Assembly: GCF_018139545.1 (NCBI RefSeq) | Contig: NZ_JAGSPJ010000002.1 | Coordinates: forward strand, 620,001 to 684,000 | Length of the DNA: 64,000 nt | Reading direction: 5' to 3' | Origin: Affinundibacterium fentianense | GTDB lineage: Bacteria > Pseudomonadota > Gammaproteobacteria > Burkholderiales > Burkholderiaceae_D | Part shown: one piece after another, positions 47,176 through 56,750 of the stretch | How the letters are laid out: each line of letters begins with the position of its first letter | How positions within the stretch are numbered: position 1 is the first letter of the stretch | Made by a program: the position numbers and the translations under genes | Notes under the pieces: model-generated | Told to the model about the DNA's origin: nothing | The model's database searches: none | What the model saw: only the letters and a program-made list of their open reading frames with translations

Positions 47176-47646
47176 ATGACCCAATTAGATGACTTAGACA
47201 AAAGAATATTGCAGGTCTTACAAAGCGACGCCTCATTGAGCAATCATGCCCTAGCGGCACGCGTGCACGCCTCGCCACCGACCTGCCTAAGGCGCGTGCA
47301 ACGCTTACGGAAAGAGGGCGTGATCGCCAAAGAAGTCGCGATTCTGGCACCTGAAAAGGTGGGCGCAGGATTAACCGCAATTGTGGAGATCACCTTAGAC
47401 CACCAAGCCACCGAACATCAAATCGCCTTTGAACAATTGGTTAGCTTGGAAATCGCCGTTCAGCAATGCTACCGCGTTTCACCTGGACCTGATTTTGTGC
47501 TGGTGATTCAAGTCAGCGATATGGCTGCCTATCACGCCTTGGCACATCGCTTGTTTGCAACCCAAGCGAATGTGCGCAATGTACGGAGTTTTTTTTCGAT
47601 CACGCGCAGCAAGTTTGAAACGCAAATTGCGCTAATTGATTCTTAA
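47176..47646 (+). CDS. Lrp/AsnC family transcriptional regulator
   Basis: 156 residues from ATG 47176; in-frame ATGs at 47110 and 47137 would add an atypical tail. N-terminal HTH (LDDLDKRILQVLQSDASLSNHALAARVHASPPTCLRRVQRLRKEGVI) followed by the ligand-binding RAM domain (LTAIVEITLDH, CYRVSPGPDFVLVIQVSD, VRNVRSFFSITRSKFET). It probably senses an amino acid. Divergent from glmS. Confidence 0.92.
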   Translation: MTQLDDLDKRILQVLQSDASLSNHALAARVHASPPTCLRRVQRLRKEGVIAKEVAILAPEKVGAGLTAIVEITLDHQATEHQIAFEQLVSLEIAVQQCYRVSPGPDFVLVIQVSDMAAYHALAHRLFATQANVRNVRSFFSITRSKFETQIALIDS

Positions 47647-47719
47647 TACTAGGGTTCGTAATCGGGCTGTGTCGTATTCCAGTTCGTTGACCGGACTGCC
47701 AACGACACATCGAAATGAG

Positions 47720-47761
47720 ATCAAACTGCGATGCATCTAGTCTAGAGATCGGCAGTTTGAT
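47720..47761. terminator. Inverted repeat between convergent genes
   Basis: ATCAAACTGC (47720-47729) and GCAGTTTGAT (47752-47761) pair perfectly, with inner GAT/ATC pairing. It lies between the ends of the Lrp-type gene and the Tat-exported epimerase-like gene. A T-run is missing on both strands, so termination is only likely from position. Confidence 0.45.
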
Positions 47762-47791
47762 TCATTGAGTTGTCTTGTGGATGCAAGTGTT

Positions 47792-48952
47792 TTAGCTGCC
47801 CTTTGAGTCTTTCCATCGTTTTAAGATAGTCGCTTCTTGTTCGGCCGAAAACGCAATTTTCACCCGTCCTTTTTCTTCACTTAACTGTGTCTTATACCAA
47901 GCGAGCGTATCAGCAACAGTTTGCTCGATAGGGCGAAACCGCATGGCAGCCTTGACTGCTCGCGCATTGCTCCAAGTATGAAAACCTTTTGAATTGCCGT
48001 AGTAAGGCGACCAAATCGGAAATTCGATATCAGACTGCTTATCCATAAATTCACTGGGTATCCATGTTAAGGAGCTGCTCGCCTTCGTCGCTTTTTTACA
48101 TGCTTCCACGACCCGCCCCCAAGGCATAGTTTTTTCAGGCCCGAGTGCATTAAAGCGCCCCGTCGTATTGTGCTCCACCATCATGACTAACCATTCCGCC
48201 AAATCACGCACGTCAATGACTTGAAACGGCTCTGTCGGTGCACCAGGCACTGCTATTTCGCCCCCTTGATCAAACCGCACCGGCCAGTAAGTAAACCGTC
48301 CTGTAGGATCATCTGGCCCGACGATATAACCGGGACGTACTACCGTGGTTCTACCCGGGAGCGCCTTTTCGGCGGCTTGTTCACAGGCTGCTTTGAGTCC
48401 TCCATAGTTTTCAAAATTCTTTCCCATTTCCTCAACGGCAGGGTTGGATAAGCTTGCCAATGGCGTATCTTCATCACCATGCATGGGGACTGGCTCTTTG
48501 TAGCAACTAATACTGGAAATGTAGATGTATTGCTTGACTCGGGAGGCAAGCAATTGCGCTGAGGCGCCCACCATACGCGGAAAATAACCTGAGTCATCAA
48601 TCACAGCATCCCATTCGCCCGTCTCTAAGGATTTGATCCCCTCTCCCTTATTTGGGTCACGGTCACCTTGACGTTTTTCGATATCAGGAAAGAGTCCAGG
48701 TCGAGTCTTCCCGCGATTAAACAAAGTCAAAGTATGACCACGCACCGTTGCCGCAGCGACAATAGCAGGGCCTAAGAAGCCCGTTCCACCTAAAATTAAA
48801 ATGCGCTTCGGTGTTGACGATTTTTGTGCAGTGTAGGGCATGTTCGTTGTTACTTGCTGCGCATTGACGAAACTGGCAAGTCCAACTCCTGTCACGCCCG
48901 CCACACTGGCAGCGGTACCTATTTGTAAAAACTGACGACGTAATTGTGACAT
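47792..48952 (-). CDS. Tat-exported NAD-dependent epimerase/dehydratase-like protein
   Basis: 386 residues from ATG 48952, chosen because GGAGGAGG lies seven bases upstream. N-terminus MSQLRRQFLQIGTAASVAGVTG is Tat-like (twin Arg, then a hydrophobic stretch, cleavage near VNA). The rest is an extended short-chain dehydrogenase: ILILGGTGFLGPAIVAAA (nucleotide loop), QYIYISSISCYKEP, and FNALGPEKTMPWGRVVEACKKA. The canonical YxxxK is replaced by a less clear YGGLKAACE near residue 185, which may serve that function. Export as a folded, cofactor-loaded protein is consistent with Tat. Substrate unknown. Confidence 0.85.
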   Translation of the reverse strand: MSQLRRQFLQIGTAASVAGVTGVGLASFVNAQQVTTNMPYTAQKSSTPKRILILGGTGFLGPAIVAAATVRGHTLTLFNRGKTRPGLFPDIEKRQGDRDPNKGEGIKSLETGEWDAVIDDSGYFPRMVGASAQLLASRVKQYIYISSISCYKEPVPMHGDEDTPLASLSNPAVEEMGKNFENYGGLKAACEQAAEKALPGRTTVVRPGYIVGPDDPTGRFTYWPVRFDQGGEIAVPGAPTEPFQVIDVRDLAEWLVMMVEHNTTGRFNALGPEKTMPWGRVVEACKKATKASSSLTWIPSEFMDKQSDIEFPIWSPYYGNSKGFHTWSNARAVKAAMRFRPIEQTVADTLAWYKTQLSEEKGRVKIAFSAEQEATILKRWKDSKGS

Positions 48953-49193
48953 GATGGCCTCCTCCGATATTGAGATCACTACGAAAATTGGGTGATAGGG
49001 ACTGCTTGATTTTTACTTTCTATTTATTTGGTATCTATTTGCTGCTCACTTGCTGCTCACTTTGCTACTTACTACTTTGTGCTGCCACCCATCTCGTATC
49101 CAAAACCGCGGCGACATCACAATTCCGAACGACTGCGTTCTCATGGATTGCATTTAATTATTAGCGAATAGCGTGATCGCGACCCAGTTCTAT

Positions 49194-50483
49194 TCATTCA
49201 TCCTGTTCTTTTAATTGATGCCCTATCTTCACTCCAACAAGCAGCCAAGCCGCGGAGCAAGCCAAGGCAACACCCGACATTGCAAGTGCCAACCACGTCA
49301 ACAATGCAGGCATCCACACGCCCAAGACGTCGCCACCTCGATACACAAAAGTATCAATAAATGCTTTCGACTTATAACGCTCATCAGGTCCGAGGCGTAC
49401 ATACAAAATCTCTCGTGCTGGACGATCGACCGCGTAATGTAGTCCTCGCCGTATCACTTGAACGATCGCCAAAGTGATAAATGCTGGCCACACCAGCAAA
49501 GCTCCAAATCCGATCATAGTAAGGAGTGGCAACATCAAAAGCACACCCGGGACGCCAATCCCTCGCAAGAGGCGACTTGCGACAAACAATTGCAAACCGA
49601 GCGTCAAAACATTGCCCCAAAAATCCATGCGGGCAAATGCTGCTGTGCGCGCTGCCTGCTCGCTAAAGGTCGTTGCGACGATATTCGCCTGAGTCATATA
49701 TAAAAAAGTTGAGGTGACGGCATACAATAAAATATACAGACAAATCATTTGCAAATAAGATGAATCGAGAATCGCACGGAACCCCTGTCGATAATCAGGG
49801 CTGGGCTCCCGCTCGATCTGCGCCTGCGCAGTTAAATCAAAGAGCTTAGCGAGGCGCAACATACACAACACCGCTAATTCCAAAGCGATACAGGCAAGTA
49901 TCATCAACCCGTCTGGAGCCAATTGCAGCCCCCAACTTCCGCGACTCAGTGATTCTGTACACGCAGCGCCGAGAATTGCACCTAGCGTACCGCCCATTGA
50001 GATCATGCCAAACAATCGTTTGCCCTGATCTTCACTAAATATGTCGGTCATCAAGCTCCAAAAAATCGAAACGACAAACAAATTGAAAACACTCAGCCAA
50101 ACGTAAAAGCTATAGCCCAACCAACTACCGCCATGCGCAGGAAGGAAATGATAGAGAATCACGAAAAGAACTAAATTCGCAGCAAAGAAATGACTGACCA
50201 TCGGAATAAACCGACGTCGCACCGTTCTGGAAACTAAGATCGCATAGACGGGATTGACGAGCAGCATCGTCACCATGGTTGCCGTCATCAGCCATGGGAG
50301 CTTATCGACCCCTTTGGCAATACCCATCGCCTCTCTAACAGGTCGTAGAAAATAAAAACTAAGCAACAAGAAGAAAAAATACGCGGCACCCCAGCAGAGT
50401 GCACGCCCTTCCCCTGGCTGCAATAACACCAAGCTTTGCAAAAAAGATGGAGAGGCTGTCCTCTTGTGTGGCGCAGTTTGCAT
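49194..50483 (-). CDS. NTP/NDP exchange-type or MFS membrane transporter
   Basis: 429 residues from ATG 50483, with GAGGAA five bases upstream; the longer frame to GTG 50576 is less likely. About 12 membrane segments. FYFLRPVREAMG near the start and RRGLHYAVDRPAREILYV in the second half match the bacterial ATP/ADP-translocase-related transporters (Npt/Tlc-like members of free-living bacteria). Substrate unknown; in free-living bacteria these are probably not energy parasitism carriers. Single gene. Confidence 0.82.
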   Translation of the reverse strand: MQTAPHKRTASPSFLQSLVLLQPGEGRALCWGAAYFFFLLLSFYFLRPVREAMGIAKGVDKLPWLMTATMVTMLLVNPVYAILVSRTVRRRFIPMVSHFFAANLVLFVILYHFLPAHGGSWLGYSFYVWLSVFNLFVVSIFWSLMTDIFSEDQGKRLFGMISMGGTLGAILGAACTESLSRGSWGLQLAPDGLMILACIALELAVLCMLRLAKLFDLTAQAQIEREPSPDYRQGFRAILDSSYLQMICLYILLYAVTSTFLYMTQANIVATTFSEQAARTAAFARMDFWGNVLTLGLQLFVASRLLRGIGVPGVLLMLPLLTMIGFGALLVWPAFITLAIVQVIRRGLHYAVDRPAREILYVRLGPDERYKSKAFIDTFVYRGGDVLGVWMPALLTWLALAMSGVALACSAAWLLVGVKIGHQLKEQDE

Positions 50484-50576
50484 GTCTTCCTCTTGGATTT
50501 CAGCACAGCGAAAATGACTAGCTGCCTTATCGTTGTTTTGCAGTTGGAGATGCGATTTCTCAGGAAGTTCAGCCAC

Positions 50577-51168
50577 CAGCGTCGAGAATTTATAAATTTA
50601 TTTCAAATTCAAACGGGAACTATCCGATGAATGCGCGGTCTCGAACGCCTACTTTTTAAGCAGACGATGCACTTCATCAAGCGGATTGGTATGTAGGATA
50701 TACGTCCCTTCAATGCTTATGCACGTCGCCTTAAAGGATTGCAAATTGGGGGCACGCGCTCTCCATTAGCGCCACACAGTCTACGCAAAATCGCAGCAAC
50801 AAAGCATGTAAGGCAAAGCACTCTAATCGGTCACAAACCTTGATTCAGCGCAAATAAGCTGCGGATTGCCGGACATCTAGCCGTCGACAAAATTTGTTTT
50901 TATTGCAAACAAGATGATAAAAAACACCATATCAGTGAATTTTTTAGCACTTTTTCGTCGCAAATTAGCGACGAAATCGCCTATATTTCGGAAGCTATAA
51001 AGAAATATTTCTTGACGATGACAAGATATACAAAATATTTATGGGCGACATTACTAATCAAAATTGTATTTATATTTATCGCCTTGCTATGATTCTATCC
51101 GTCGCAACGCAGTACATAAAAGTCAGGAAAGACTGCGACAAAATTTAATCACTAAGAAAGGAAATCGT
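50577..51168. other. Gene-free region upstream of small membrane protein gene
   Basis: About 590 bases without a supported gene. It holds a perfect 9-bp hairpin (TTTCGTCGC, loop AAATTA, GCGACGAAA; 50953-50976), a 14-bp palindrome AAGAAATATTTCTT at 51000-51013 and a -35-like TTGACG directly after it at 51013-51018. These may form the control region of the 31-codon gene at 51169. Confidence 0.45.
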
Positions 51169-51264
51169 ATGTTAAATGCATTCGTAGAAATTCAACTGGT
51201 AGTAACAATGATCGCTGTTGTCGCTGCATTTTCAACTTACTTGCTCGATAGCTCAACTAACTAA
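51169..51264 (+). CDS. Small single-pass membrane protein, 31 residues
   Basis: ATG at 51169 with AAAGGA eight bases upstream. The product is MLNAFVEIQLVVTMIAVVAAF followed by STYLLDSSTN, one hydrophobic helix with a short polar tail. No family recognised. The good ribosome site, the helix and the structured upstream DNA support a real small-protein gene. It lies in a gene-poor stretch of more than a kilobase. Confidence 0.6.
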   Translation: MLNAFVEIQLVVTMIAVVAAFSTYLLDSSTN

Positions 51265-51605
51265 TTGATTCTAATCTTGATTGAATCTTCAAGAAAGGAA
51301 GATTTTGCAAGAATGGAATTGAAAGTCGTATTGCTGAGCAACGAGCTAGTAAATAAGTAGTAACTGAGCAGTGAACTAGAAGTAAGCAGAAGTAAACGAG
51401 TAATCAACTCGTTGAGCAATAAGTCGAAGACTTGGCATCGTTAAAGCTGTGGTCAACGATAGTTTTAAAGAAGTAATCAGTCGGCTGGTGATGCCATTGC
51501 AAACGTTATGCATTGACCAAGTACCCAGTTTATTGATCGTTATTCATGTCGTAAGTAGCATTCACAGGCTGAGCAACACTTAAGTCAGATCGCCAGTGAA
51601 GTCAA

Positions 51606-51668
51606 AGACGCCTGTTTCATGGATGGATGCCATCCCCCCCATTATTCTGGGGAACATGAAAGGCGTCT
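51606..51668 (+). repeat. Long inverted repeat, hairpin 1
   Basis: Arms AGACGCCTGTTTCATG and CATGAAAGGCGTCT pair over 14 positions with a 2-base bulge. Inside are a C-run and a GGGG that can also pair. A candidate folded RNA or the remnant of a mobile element. Confidence 0.6.
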
Positions 51669-51675
51669 GCCTTGG

Positions 51676-51693
51676 GGGGGAAGCTCTTCCCCC
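51676..51693 (+). repeat. Short GC-rich hairpin 2
   Basis: GGGGGAA, loop GCTC, TTCCCCC: a perfect 7-bp stem directly after hairpin 1. No T-run follows (CGGTTCCG), so it is not a canonical terminator. Confidence 0.6.
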
Positions 51694-51883
51694 GGTTCCG
51701 CTTCCGCTTCCATTTCCCCACCCGCTCAAATCGATCATCAGCATTCCAGTCATGCCGGCTTTTTTCAGTCAGGAATGCCAGGACAAGTGAATCACGCTCT
51801 CTATTTGAGTGCGATCACGTTGGATCGCACCCACGAAGACGAAACAAAATCAGCATAGAGCTTGATAGGGACTTCGCATCCCG

Positions 51884-53251
51884 CTATTTCTTGATCTTAA
51901 CGGGTCGCTGCCAAGCATCGATCGTGATTTGCTTCGCGCGCGAAACCGTGAGTTTGCCCTCTGGCGCATCCTTCGACAAAGTCGTGCCGGCTCCCAATGT
52001 CGCACCTTTACCAACTCGCACGGGAGCGATGAGCTGACTGTCGCTACCTATAAAAGCATCATCTTCAATCACAGTGCGGAATTTATTCACTCCGTCATAA
52101 TTGCACGTGATTGTGCCCGCACCGATATTCACACGACTGCCAACAGTCGCATCGCCAATATAGGCAAGATGATTGGCTTTACTATGCGCGGCAATTTGAC
52201 TATTTTTTACTTCAACGAAATTGCCGATATGGACATCTTCGCCTAACTCCGCGCCCGGACGCAATCGCGCATAAGGGCCAATCTGTCCGTTCTCGCCGAC
52301 ACGCGCATCCTCGATGTGGCAAAAGGATTTGATCACGCTGCCTGCAGCAATGTGGGCATTTTTAATCACACAATTGGCACCGATACTCACGCCATCACCC
52401 AAGATCACCTGCCCCTCGAATACGCAGTTCACATCAATCGTCACATCGCGACCGCATTGCAACTGGCCGCGGACATCAATACGCGCCGGATCAAGCAAAC
52501 TCACCCCCTGCTCCAGGAGATTTTGCGCAATTTGTGCTTGATGTAGGCGCTCTAATTGGGCAAGCTGCACCTTACTATTGACCCCCATCGTTTCCCAAAT
52601 CGAGGCTGGTTGCGCGGAAGTGACCTCGACCCCATCCGCCACGGCGCTAGCGACGATATCCGTCAAATAGTATTCCCCTTGCGCATTTTGATTCGACAAC
52701 TGTCCCAACCATTTTTTCAAAGCACGAGTCGGCGCGACCATGATACCTGTATTGATTTCCGTGATGGCGCGCTCGGACTCATTGGCATCTTTTTGTTCAA
52801 CAATCCGACGAATCCTGCCATTCTCACGAATAATCCGTCCCAATCCGCTCGGATCAGGCATCTCGGCCGTCAAAATTGCAAGTTTGTCGTCTCCAGCAGC
52901 ATTGACCAAAGCTTGCAAACTCGTACTGCGTGTGAGAGGAACATCACCGTATAAAATCAATGTTGGTACCGTGTCGTCTAAATGCGGAATCGCTTGCGCG
53001 ACGGCATGCCCTGTACCCAATTGCGGCTCTTGTTTTGCAAAACTAATATCATCCGCTGCTACAGCGGCGGGAACTTGCTCCCCCCCATGTCCATATATCA
53101 CACAGATGCGCGCTGCATTTTGAGCACGAACAGCGCGCGCTGTTTCAATCACATGTTTAAGCATGGGTTGACCCGCGATAGGATGCAATACCTTGGGTAA
53201 ATTGGATTGCATGCGTTTGCCCATGCCAGCAGCCAAGATGACGACGTTCAT
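51884..53251 (-). CDS. glmU: Bifunctional GlcNAc-1-P uridylyltransferase / GlcN-1-P acetyltransferase
   Basis: 455 residues from ATG 53251 (E. coli 456); a TTG at 53263 adds four. N-terminal nucleotidyltransferase: [45 protein letters not shown]-terminal left-handed beta-helix with hexapeptide repeats and the acetyltransferase active site: [44 protein letters not shown]. It makes UDP-GlcNAc for peptidoglycan and LPS. The same pathway as glmS in this window. Confidence 0.96.
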   Translation of the reverse strand: MNVVILAAGMGKRMQSNLPKVLHPIAGQPMLKHVIETARAVRAQNAARICVIYGHGGEQVPAAVAADDISFAKQEPQLGTGHAVAQAIPHLDDTVPTLILYGDVPLTRSTSLQALVNAAGDDKLAILTAEMPDPSGLGRIIRENGRIRRIVEQKDANESERAITEINTGIMVAPTRALKKWLGQLSNQNAQGEYYLTDIVASAVADGVEVTSAQPASIWETMGVNSKVQLAQLERLHQAQIAQNLLEQGVSLLDPARIDVRGQLQCGRDVTIDVNCVFEGQVILGDGVSIGANCVIKNAHIAAGSVIKSFCHIEDARVGENGQIGPYARLRPGAELGEDVHIGNFVEVKNSQIAAHSKANHLAYIGDATVGSRVNIGAGTITCNYDGVNKFRTVIEDDAFIGSDSQLIAPVRVGKGATLGAGTTLSKDAPEGKLTVSRAKQITIDAWQRPVKIKK

Positions 53252-53453
53252 TATCTTTATCAATTAGAAAACAAGAAGCATTAAGTCTACCACGCAGCTC
53301 CCTACCGAAGCACGCAGAATACAATTAGTCGCCCAACCGTAGACCACACGTAGAGCGCCGCATCGAAAGACACCGAACACCGACTCGACCACTTCTTGGA
53401 CGCACGCCTGCGAGCTGTCATAATCCTGCTTTAAGCCACATCGACAGAATGCT

Positions 53454-54137
53454 ATGACGCCCGAACTCCGAAAAGAAGCCTCAGAACTGCTGCTCCACAA
53501 ACGCGGCATACGCGTGAATGTACAGCTACATGTAATCGAAGCAGATGAAGAAGTCTGCCTAAGGAGTAGTCAGCAGGTCGAGAACCGGCTGTTCGCCTTA
53601 TGGGCAGTCAGTCAAGCCGCGCAAACGAATCAGACTCAACACTTTGCGGATTTTTTTCGACACCATCAGCTATGGCCCACTTTATCGGAACATGAAGCAG
53701 ACTTTCTGTGCCAGACCAAACCGAACGAAGCAGATCGCGAGCGCTTCAGCCATCGACGCCATGCTTGGCATTTTTTATCATGGTGCGCCGGCTTGCTAAG
53801 CAAAATCGACCTGAGTAACAAGCCGATCAATAGTCAGGAGACACTGCTTCTTTTTCCTTCAATCGATGAGATTTTGAACAACAACAGCGGGGACTATACA
53901 AGCGCGAAATTGCCGAAATTGCCAATCCAGCTGCGCCGCAAAGATCAAATCATGGATTGGTCCGACTTACTCTACCGCTTACATTGGGCAGTTCGGCACG
54001 CAAGCTTGAACCAAAAACCTAGCCCCGGAAACATCGATGGTGTTATGGTACGGGAGTGGCATCAAGCAGTAAATTGGATGTGCTGCTATGACAATGAAGA
54101 GAATTGGGACTTAGTCAGCACTGAAACGACTGCCTAG
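53454..54137 (+). CDS. DUF4272-type hypothetical protein
   Basis: 227 residues, cytoplasmic, no signal peptide. Pattern ELRKEASELLLHKRGIRVN, NRLFALWAVSQAA, ADRERFSHRRHAWHFLSWCAGLL, DLLYRLHWAVRHA and VMVREWHQAVNWMCCYD resembles the DUF4272 family of unknown function. Single gene between glmU (minus) and an M19 dipeptidase gene (plus, 106 bases away). Confidence 0.75.
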   Translation: MTPELRKEASELLLHKRGIRVNVQLHVIEADEEVCLRSSQQVENRLFALWAVSQAAQTNQTQHFADFFRHHQLWPTLSEHEADFLCQTKPNEADRERFSHRRHAWHFLSWCAGLLSKIDLSNKPINSQETLLLFPSIDEILNNNSGDYTSAKLPKLPIQLRRKDQIMDWSDLLYRLHWAVRHASLNQKPSPGNIDGVMVREWHQAVNWMCCYDNEENWDLVSTETTA

Positions 54138-54243
54138 TCGAAACGCATCAGGAACCTTTTTCGTCTTTTTTAGTCTAGCAGCATGTCATTAAACGAAGTT
54201 GATTAGTTTCTCATTTTACCTCACTCGAAAGTAAAGGATTTCC

Positions 54244-55638
54244 ATGAGCACGTCTAAGATCATGTCCCGCGGTCAGCGCAACATCCAGTCTATCAACCAT
54301 CGTATTAGCCGCCGGCTTCCGATGGCCCTACTGATCAGTGCAGTGCTCAGCGGCATGACTGGAATGACGTTAACGTCCTACAGTTTCGCCGCCCCCAGCA
54401 ATACCAAAATGAGCTCGGAACAAACACTCATTGCTAAGGCAAAAGGCATACATCAACGTGTGCTCACTTTAGACACCCACAATGATATCGACATCAATAA
54501 TTTTGCGTTTTCTCGCAATTATTCACAAGACTTAGAAAATCAAGTGACCCTGCCAAAAATGTTTGCCGGTGGTCTCGATGCCTCATTTTTCATTGTTTAT
54601 ACTGGCCAATCAACGGAGCCTGACGCATTCGAACCAGCAGGTTACAAACGCGCTTACGATAGTGCGATCAATATGTTTGAAGGCATCCATAGAATGACCA
54701 CTGTATTAGCTCCAAAACAGATTGAATTTGCACGATCAGTTGCCGACGTCCAACGAATCTACAAAAGCGGAAAAAAAGTGGCCTTGATCGGTGTTGAAAA
54801 TGCCTATCCACTCGGTGATGAAAAAAACGCGATCAAGCGTGTGAAGCAATTTTATGAACGCGGTGCTCGCTATATGTCGCTGGCACACCAAGGTCACAGC
54901 CAACTATCTGACTCCAATACAGGTGAAGCTATTGGTTGGAAGTGGAATGGACTCTCACCACTTGGCAAACAAGTCATCGCAGAAATGAATAAATGGGGAA
55001 TCATGGTCGATGTGTCGCATCCGTCGAAAGAGTCGATGATGCAAACATTGGCTATCACGAAAGCACCGATCATTGCATCGCATTCATCGGTACGCGCATT
55101 ATGTGACGTTAGCCGGAACATGGATGACGAGCAATTAATGGCGCTGAAGGCTAACAATGGCGTCATTCAGATCGTCGGCTTTAGCGCCTATCTAAAAACT
55201 GATTCCGCTGAGCGCCGCGCCGCACTTAAGGCATTACGTGACGAATTCAAACTCCCTGACAATGTTTCGGCCCAAGCTGTGCGACGTGGTCCAGTCGGCG
55301 GCATTAGCGAAGAGCAACGTGCGAACCTCCTCCAAAAATTGAATGAAGTCGATGCAAAATTCCCACCGCCCACGCGCGCCAATGTGAAGGATCTGGTAAA
55401 TCACATTGACTATGCTGTGAATAAAATCGGTATCGATCATGTCGGCATCTCTTCCGACTTCGATGGTGGCGGCGGCATCGATGGCTGGAATCATGCTGGC
55501 GAAACCTTCAATGTAACTTTGGAATTAGTCCGTCGCGGCTACACCGAAGCGCAAATCGCGAAACTCTGGAGTGGCAATTTGTTACGTGTGATGGCGGATG
55601 TCGAAAAAATCGCAAGAGAGCAGCAAGCGCAAAAGTAA
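54244..55638 (+). CDS. Membrane dipeptidase, peptidase M19 family
   Basis: 464 residues; AAGGA lies seven bases before the ATG. A long N-terminal region with a hydrophobic segment (PMALLISAVLSGMTGM) ending near SFAA is a signal peptide with an extended basic start. Zinc-site motifs: LDTHNDID (His and Asp), GVENAYPLG (bridging Glu), LAHQGHSQLSDS, MVDVSHPS, IIASHSSVRAL, HVGISSDFDGGGG. M19 enzymes cleave dipeptides, including those with D-residues. Exported, so probably in periplasmic peptide use. Convergent with the dioxygenase-fold gene. Confidence 0.92.
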   Translation: MSTSKIMSRGQRNIQSINHRISRRLPMALLISAVLSGMTGMTLTSYSFAAPSNTKMSSEQTLIAKAKGIHQRVLTLDTHNDIDINNFAFSRNYSQDLENQVTLPKMFAGGLDASFFIVYTGQSTEPDAFEPAGYKRAYDSAINMFEGIHRMTTVLAPKQIEFARSVADVQRIYKSGKKVALIGVENAYPLGDEKNAIKRVKQFYERGARYMSLAHQGHSQLSDSNTGEAIGWKWNGLSPLGKQVIAEMNKWGIMVDVSHPSKESMMQTLAITKAPIIASHSSVRALCDVSRNMDDEQLMALKANNGVIQIVGFSAYLKTDSAERRAALKALRDEFKLPDNVSAQAVRRGPVGGISEEQRANLLQKLNEVDAKFPPPTRANVKDLVNHIDYAVNKIGIDHVGISSDFDGGGGIDGWNHAGETFNVTLELVRRGYTEAQIAKLWSGNLLRVMADVEKIAREQQAQK

Positions 55639-55698
55639 GGCAATATTCCATGACCGACAAATGACCAACAAAAGAAGGTCATGGATACACCCATCCTC

Positions 55699-55764
55699 AA
55701 AATGGGACAAGCACAGCCGATTGCACGTGAACTCATTGCAAAACAGCTTCGCTTGCCCCATTTT
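55699..55764. terminator. Inverted repeat between convergent genes
   Basis: AAAATGGGACAAGC (55699-55712) and GCTTGCCCCATTTT (55751-55764) pair at 13 of 14 positions around a 38-base centre. It lies between the ends of the M19 gene and the dioxygenase-fold gene; the A/T-rich outer ends give a T-run on either strand, so it may stop both transcripts. Confidence 0.55.
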
Positions 55765-55797
55765 CGTCAATACCCACCGTACAACAATCCGATTTGA

Positions 55798-56688
55798 TCA
55801 GGCGCTCACATTGATCGTCAAGCTAGCCACGTAGCCCTCTTTCGCATTGCCAGTGACACTCGTCATTTGCAAGCTCGTTCCATCACTAAAAATATTATCG
55901 CTTGCGAAACTAATTTGCGCCAAATTGCGCACACTCGTCGCGTACGCAGAATCGGTATACGCCTCATTCATCACACTTAAGGGAAATGTGAATTGCGAAG
56001 TCTTGACCCGATTGGTCACACTGGTACTTTTCGCAAGTGTTGGAAACACTTCAAAATGTACATGCGGCATACGTCCAGAATAACAGCCTGGGAATATCGT
56101 GACAAAACTCAATTCACCATTCGCATCGGTTTCTTGAACACCGCGTAAATAGTTTTGATTCGTAACGCCCGATGAATACAAAGAATAATTTCCATCACGA
56201 TCACAGTGCCACAAATACACCGCAAATCCACTTGCGACGGCACAATTCGTCTTCGCATTATTGATTTTCAATTTGATCGTTAAGGGAATACCTCCTGCCG
56301 TGCCAGAGGCACCATTAAAACTACTACGAATATCTTGTCGCACAATGCCACTCATGGTCAGCACATTGACAATTCCACTCGCATTTGTATTGGTTCCATC
56401 GCCTGGATAAGGCCCGGCCGTCTCCTCTGGAACGATTGCGCAGCTACTCGTATCAGTTCCAGTGCTGGTACCTGTACCGGTACCCGAATTACCGCTACTT
56501 GTACTACCGACACTCGTCGTGGCACCACCACCGCAGCCAATTAAAGGCATCCCTAATCCACCTAACACCAACCAACGTAGACTCGTGCGACGACTGGTCG
56601 GCATGGTCAAGATCCGATCCAAATCGTGAGCAAGGCCTTGATGATGAGATTCTTGCTCTGCTACTTCCGGTGTATCGCTTGTTTTCAT
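55798..56688 (-). CDS. Exported intradiol ring-cleavage dioxygenase-like lipoprotein
   Basis: 296 residues. A twin-arginine start with lipobox (SRRTSLRWLVLGGLGMPLIGCGG) predicts Tat export and lipid anchoring; a Ser/Thr/Gly-rich linker follows. The core matches the protocatechuate 3,4-dioxygenase fold: EETAGPYPGDG (first Tyr), VYLWHCDRDGNYSLYS (His and Tyr), FPGCYSGRMPHVHFEVF (iron His pair). AAGGAAG lies five bases before the ATG. Extracytoplasmic members of this family are known but their substrates are mostly unknown. Confidence 0.85.
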   Translation of the reverse strand: MKTSDTPEVAEQESHHQGLAHDLDRILTMPTSRRTSLRWLVLGGLGMPLIGCGGGATTSVGSTSSGNSGTGTGTSTGTDTSSCAIVPEETAGPYPGDGTNTNASGIVNVLTMSGIVRQDIRSSFNGASGTAGGIPLTIKLKINNAKTNCAVASGFAVYLWHCDRDGNYSLYSSGVTNQNYLRGVQETDANGELSFVTIFPGCYSGRMPHVHFEVFPTLAKSTSVTNRVKTSQFTFPLSVMNEAYTDSAYATSVRNLAQISFASDNIFSDGTSLQMTSVTGNAKEGYVASLTINVSA

Positions 56689-56750
56689 TTGCTTCCTTTC
56701 ACTTCGTTAAACACGCATTCACTATTGACACTGACACTCAAGCACCAGCA

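Larger units (their letters stand above)
51265..51883. other. Gene-free, structured region
   Basis: About 620 bases with no supported gene. 51330-51440 is rich in repeated AGTAA and GAGCAA words (for example AACGAGCTAGTAAATAAGTAG). 51606-51668 and 51676-51693 form strong hairpins, listed separately. Open frames at 51596-51858 overlap these structures in all forward frames and look like by-products. Confidence 0.5.

Noticed and set aside
51596-51858. Overlapping forward frames of 60-120 codons in the hairpin region
   Set aside because: Three frames are open at once through G/C runs and hairpins, with no ribosome site; not credible as protein genes.
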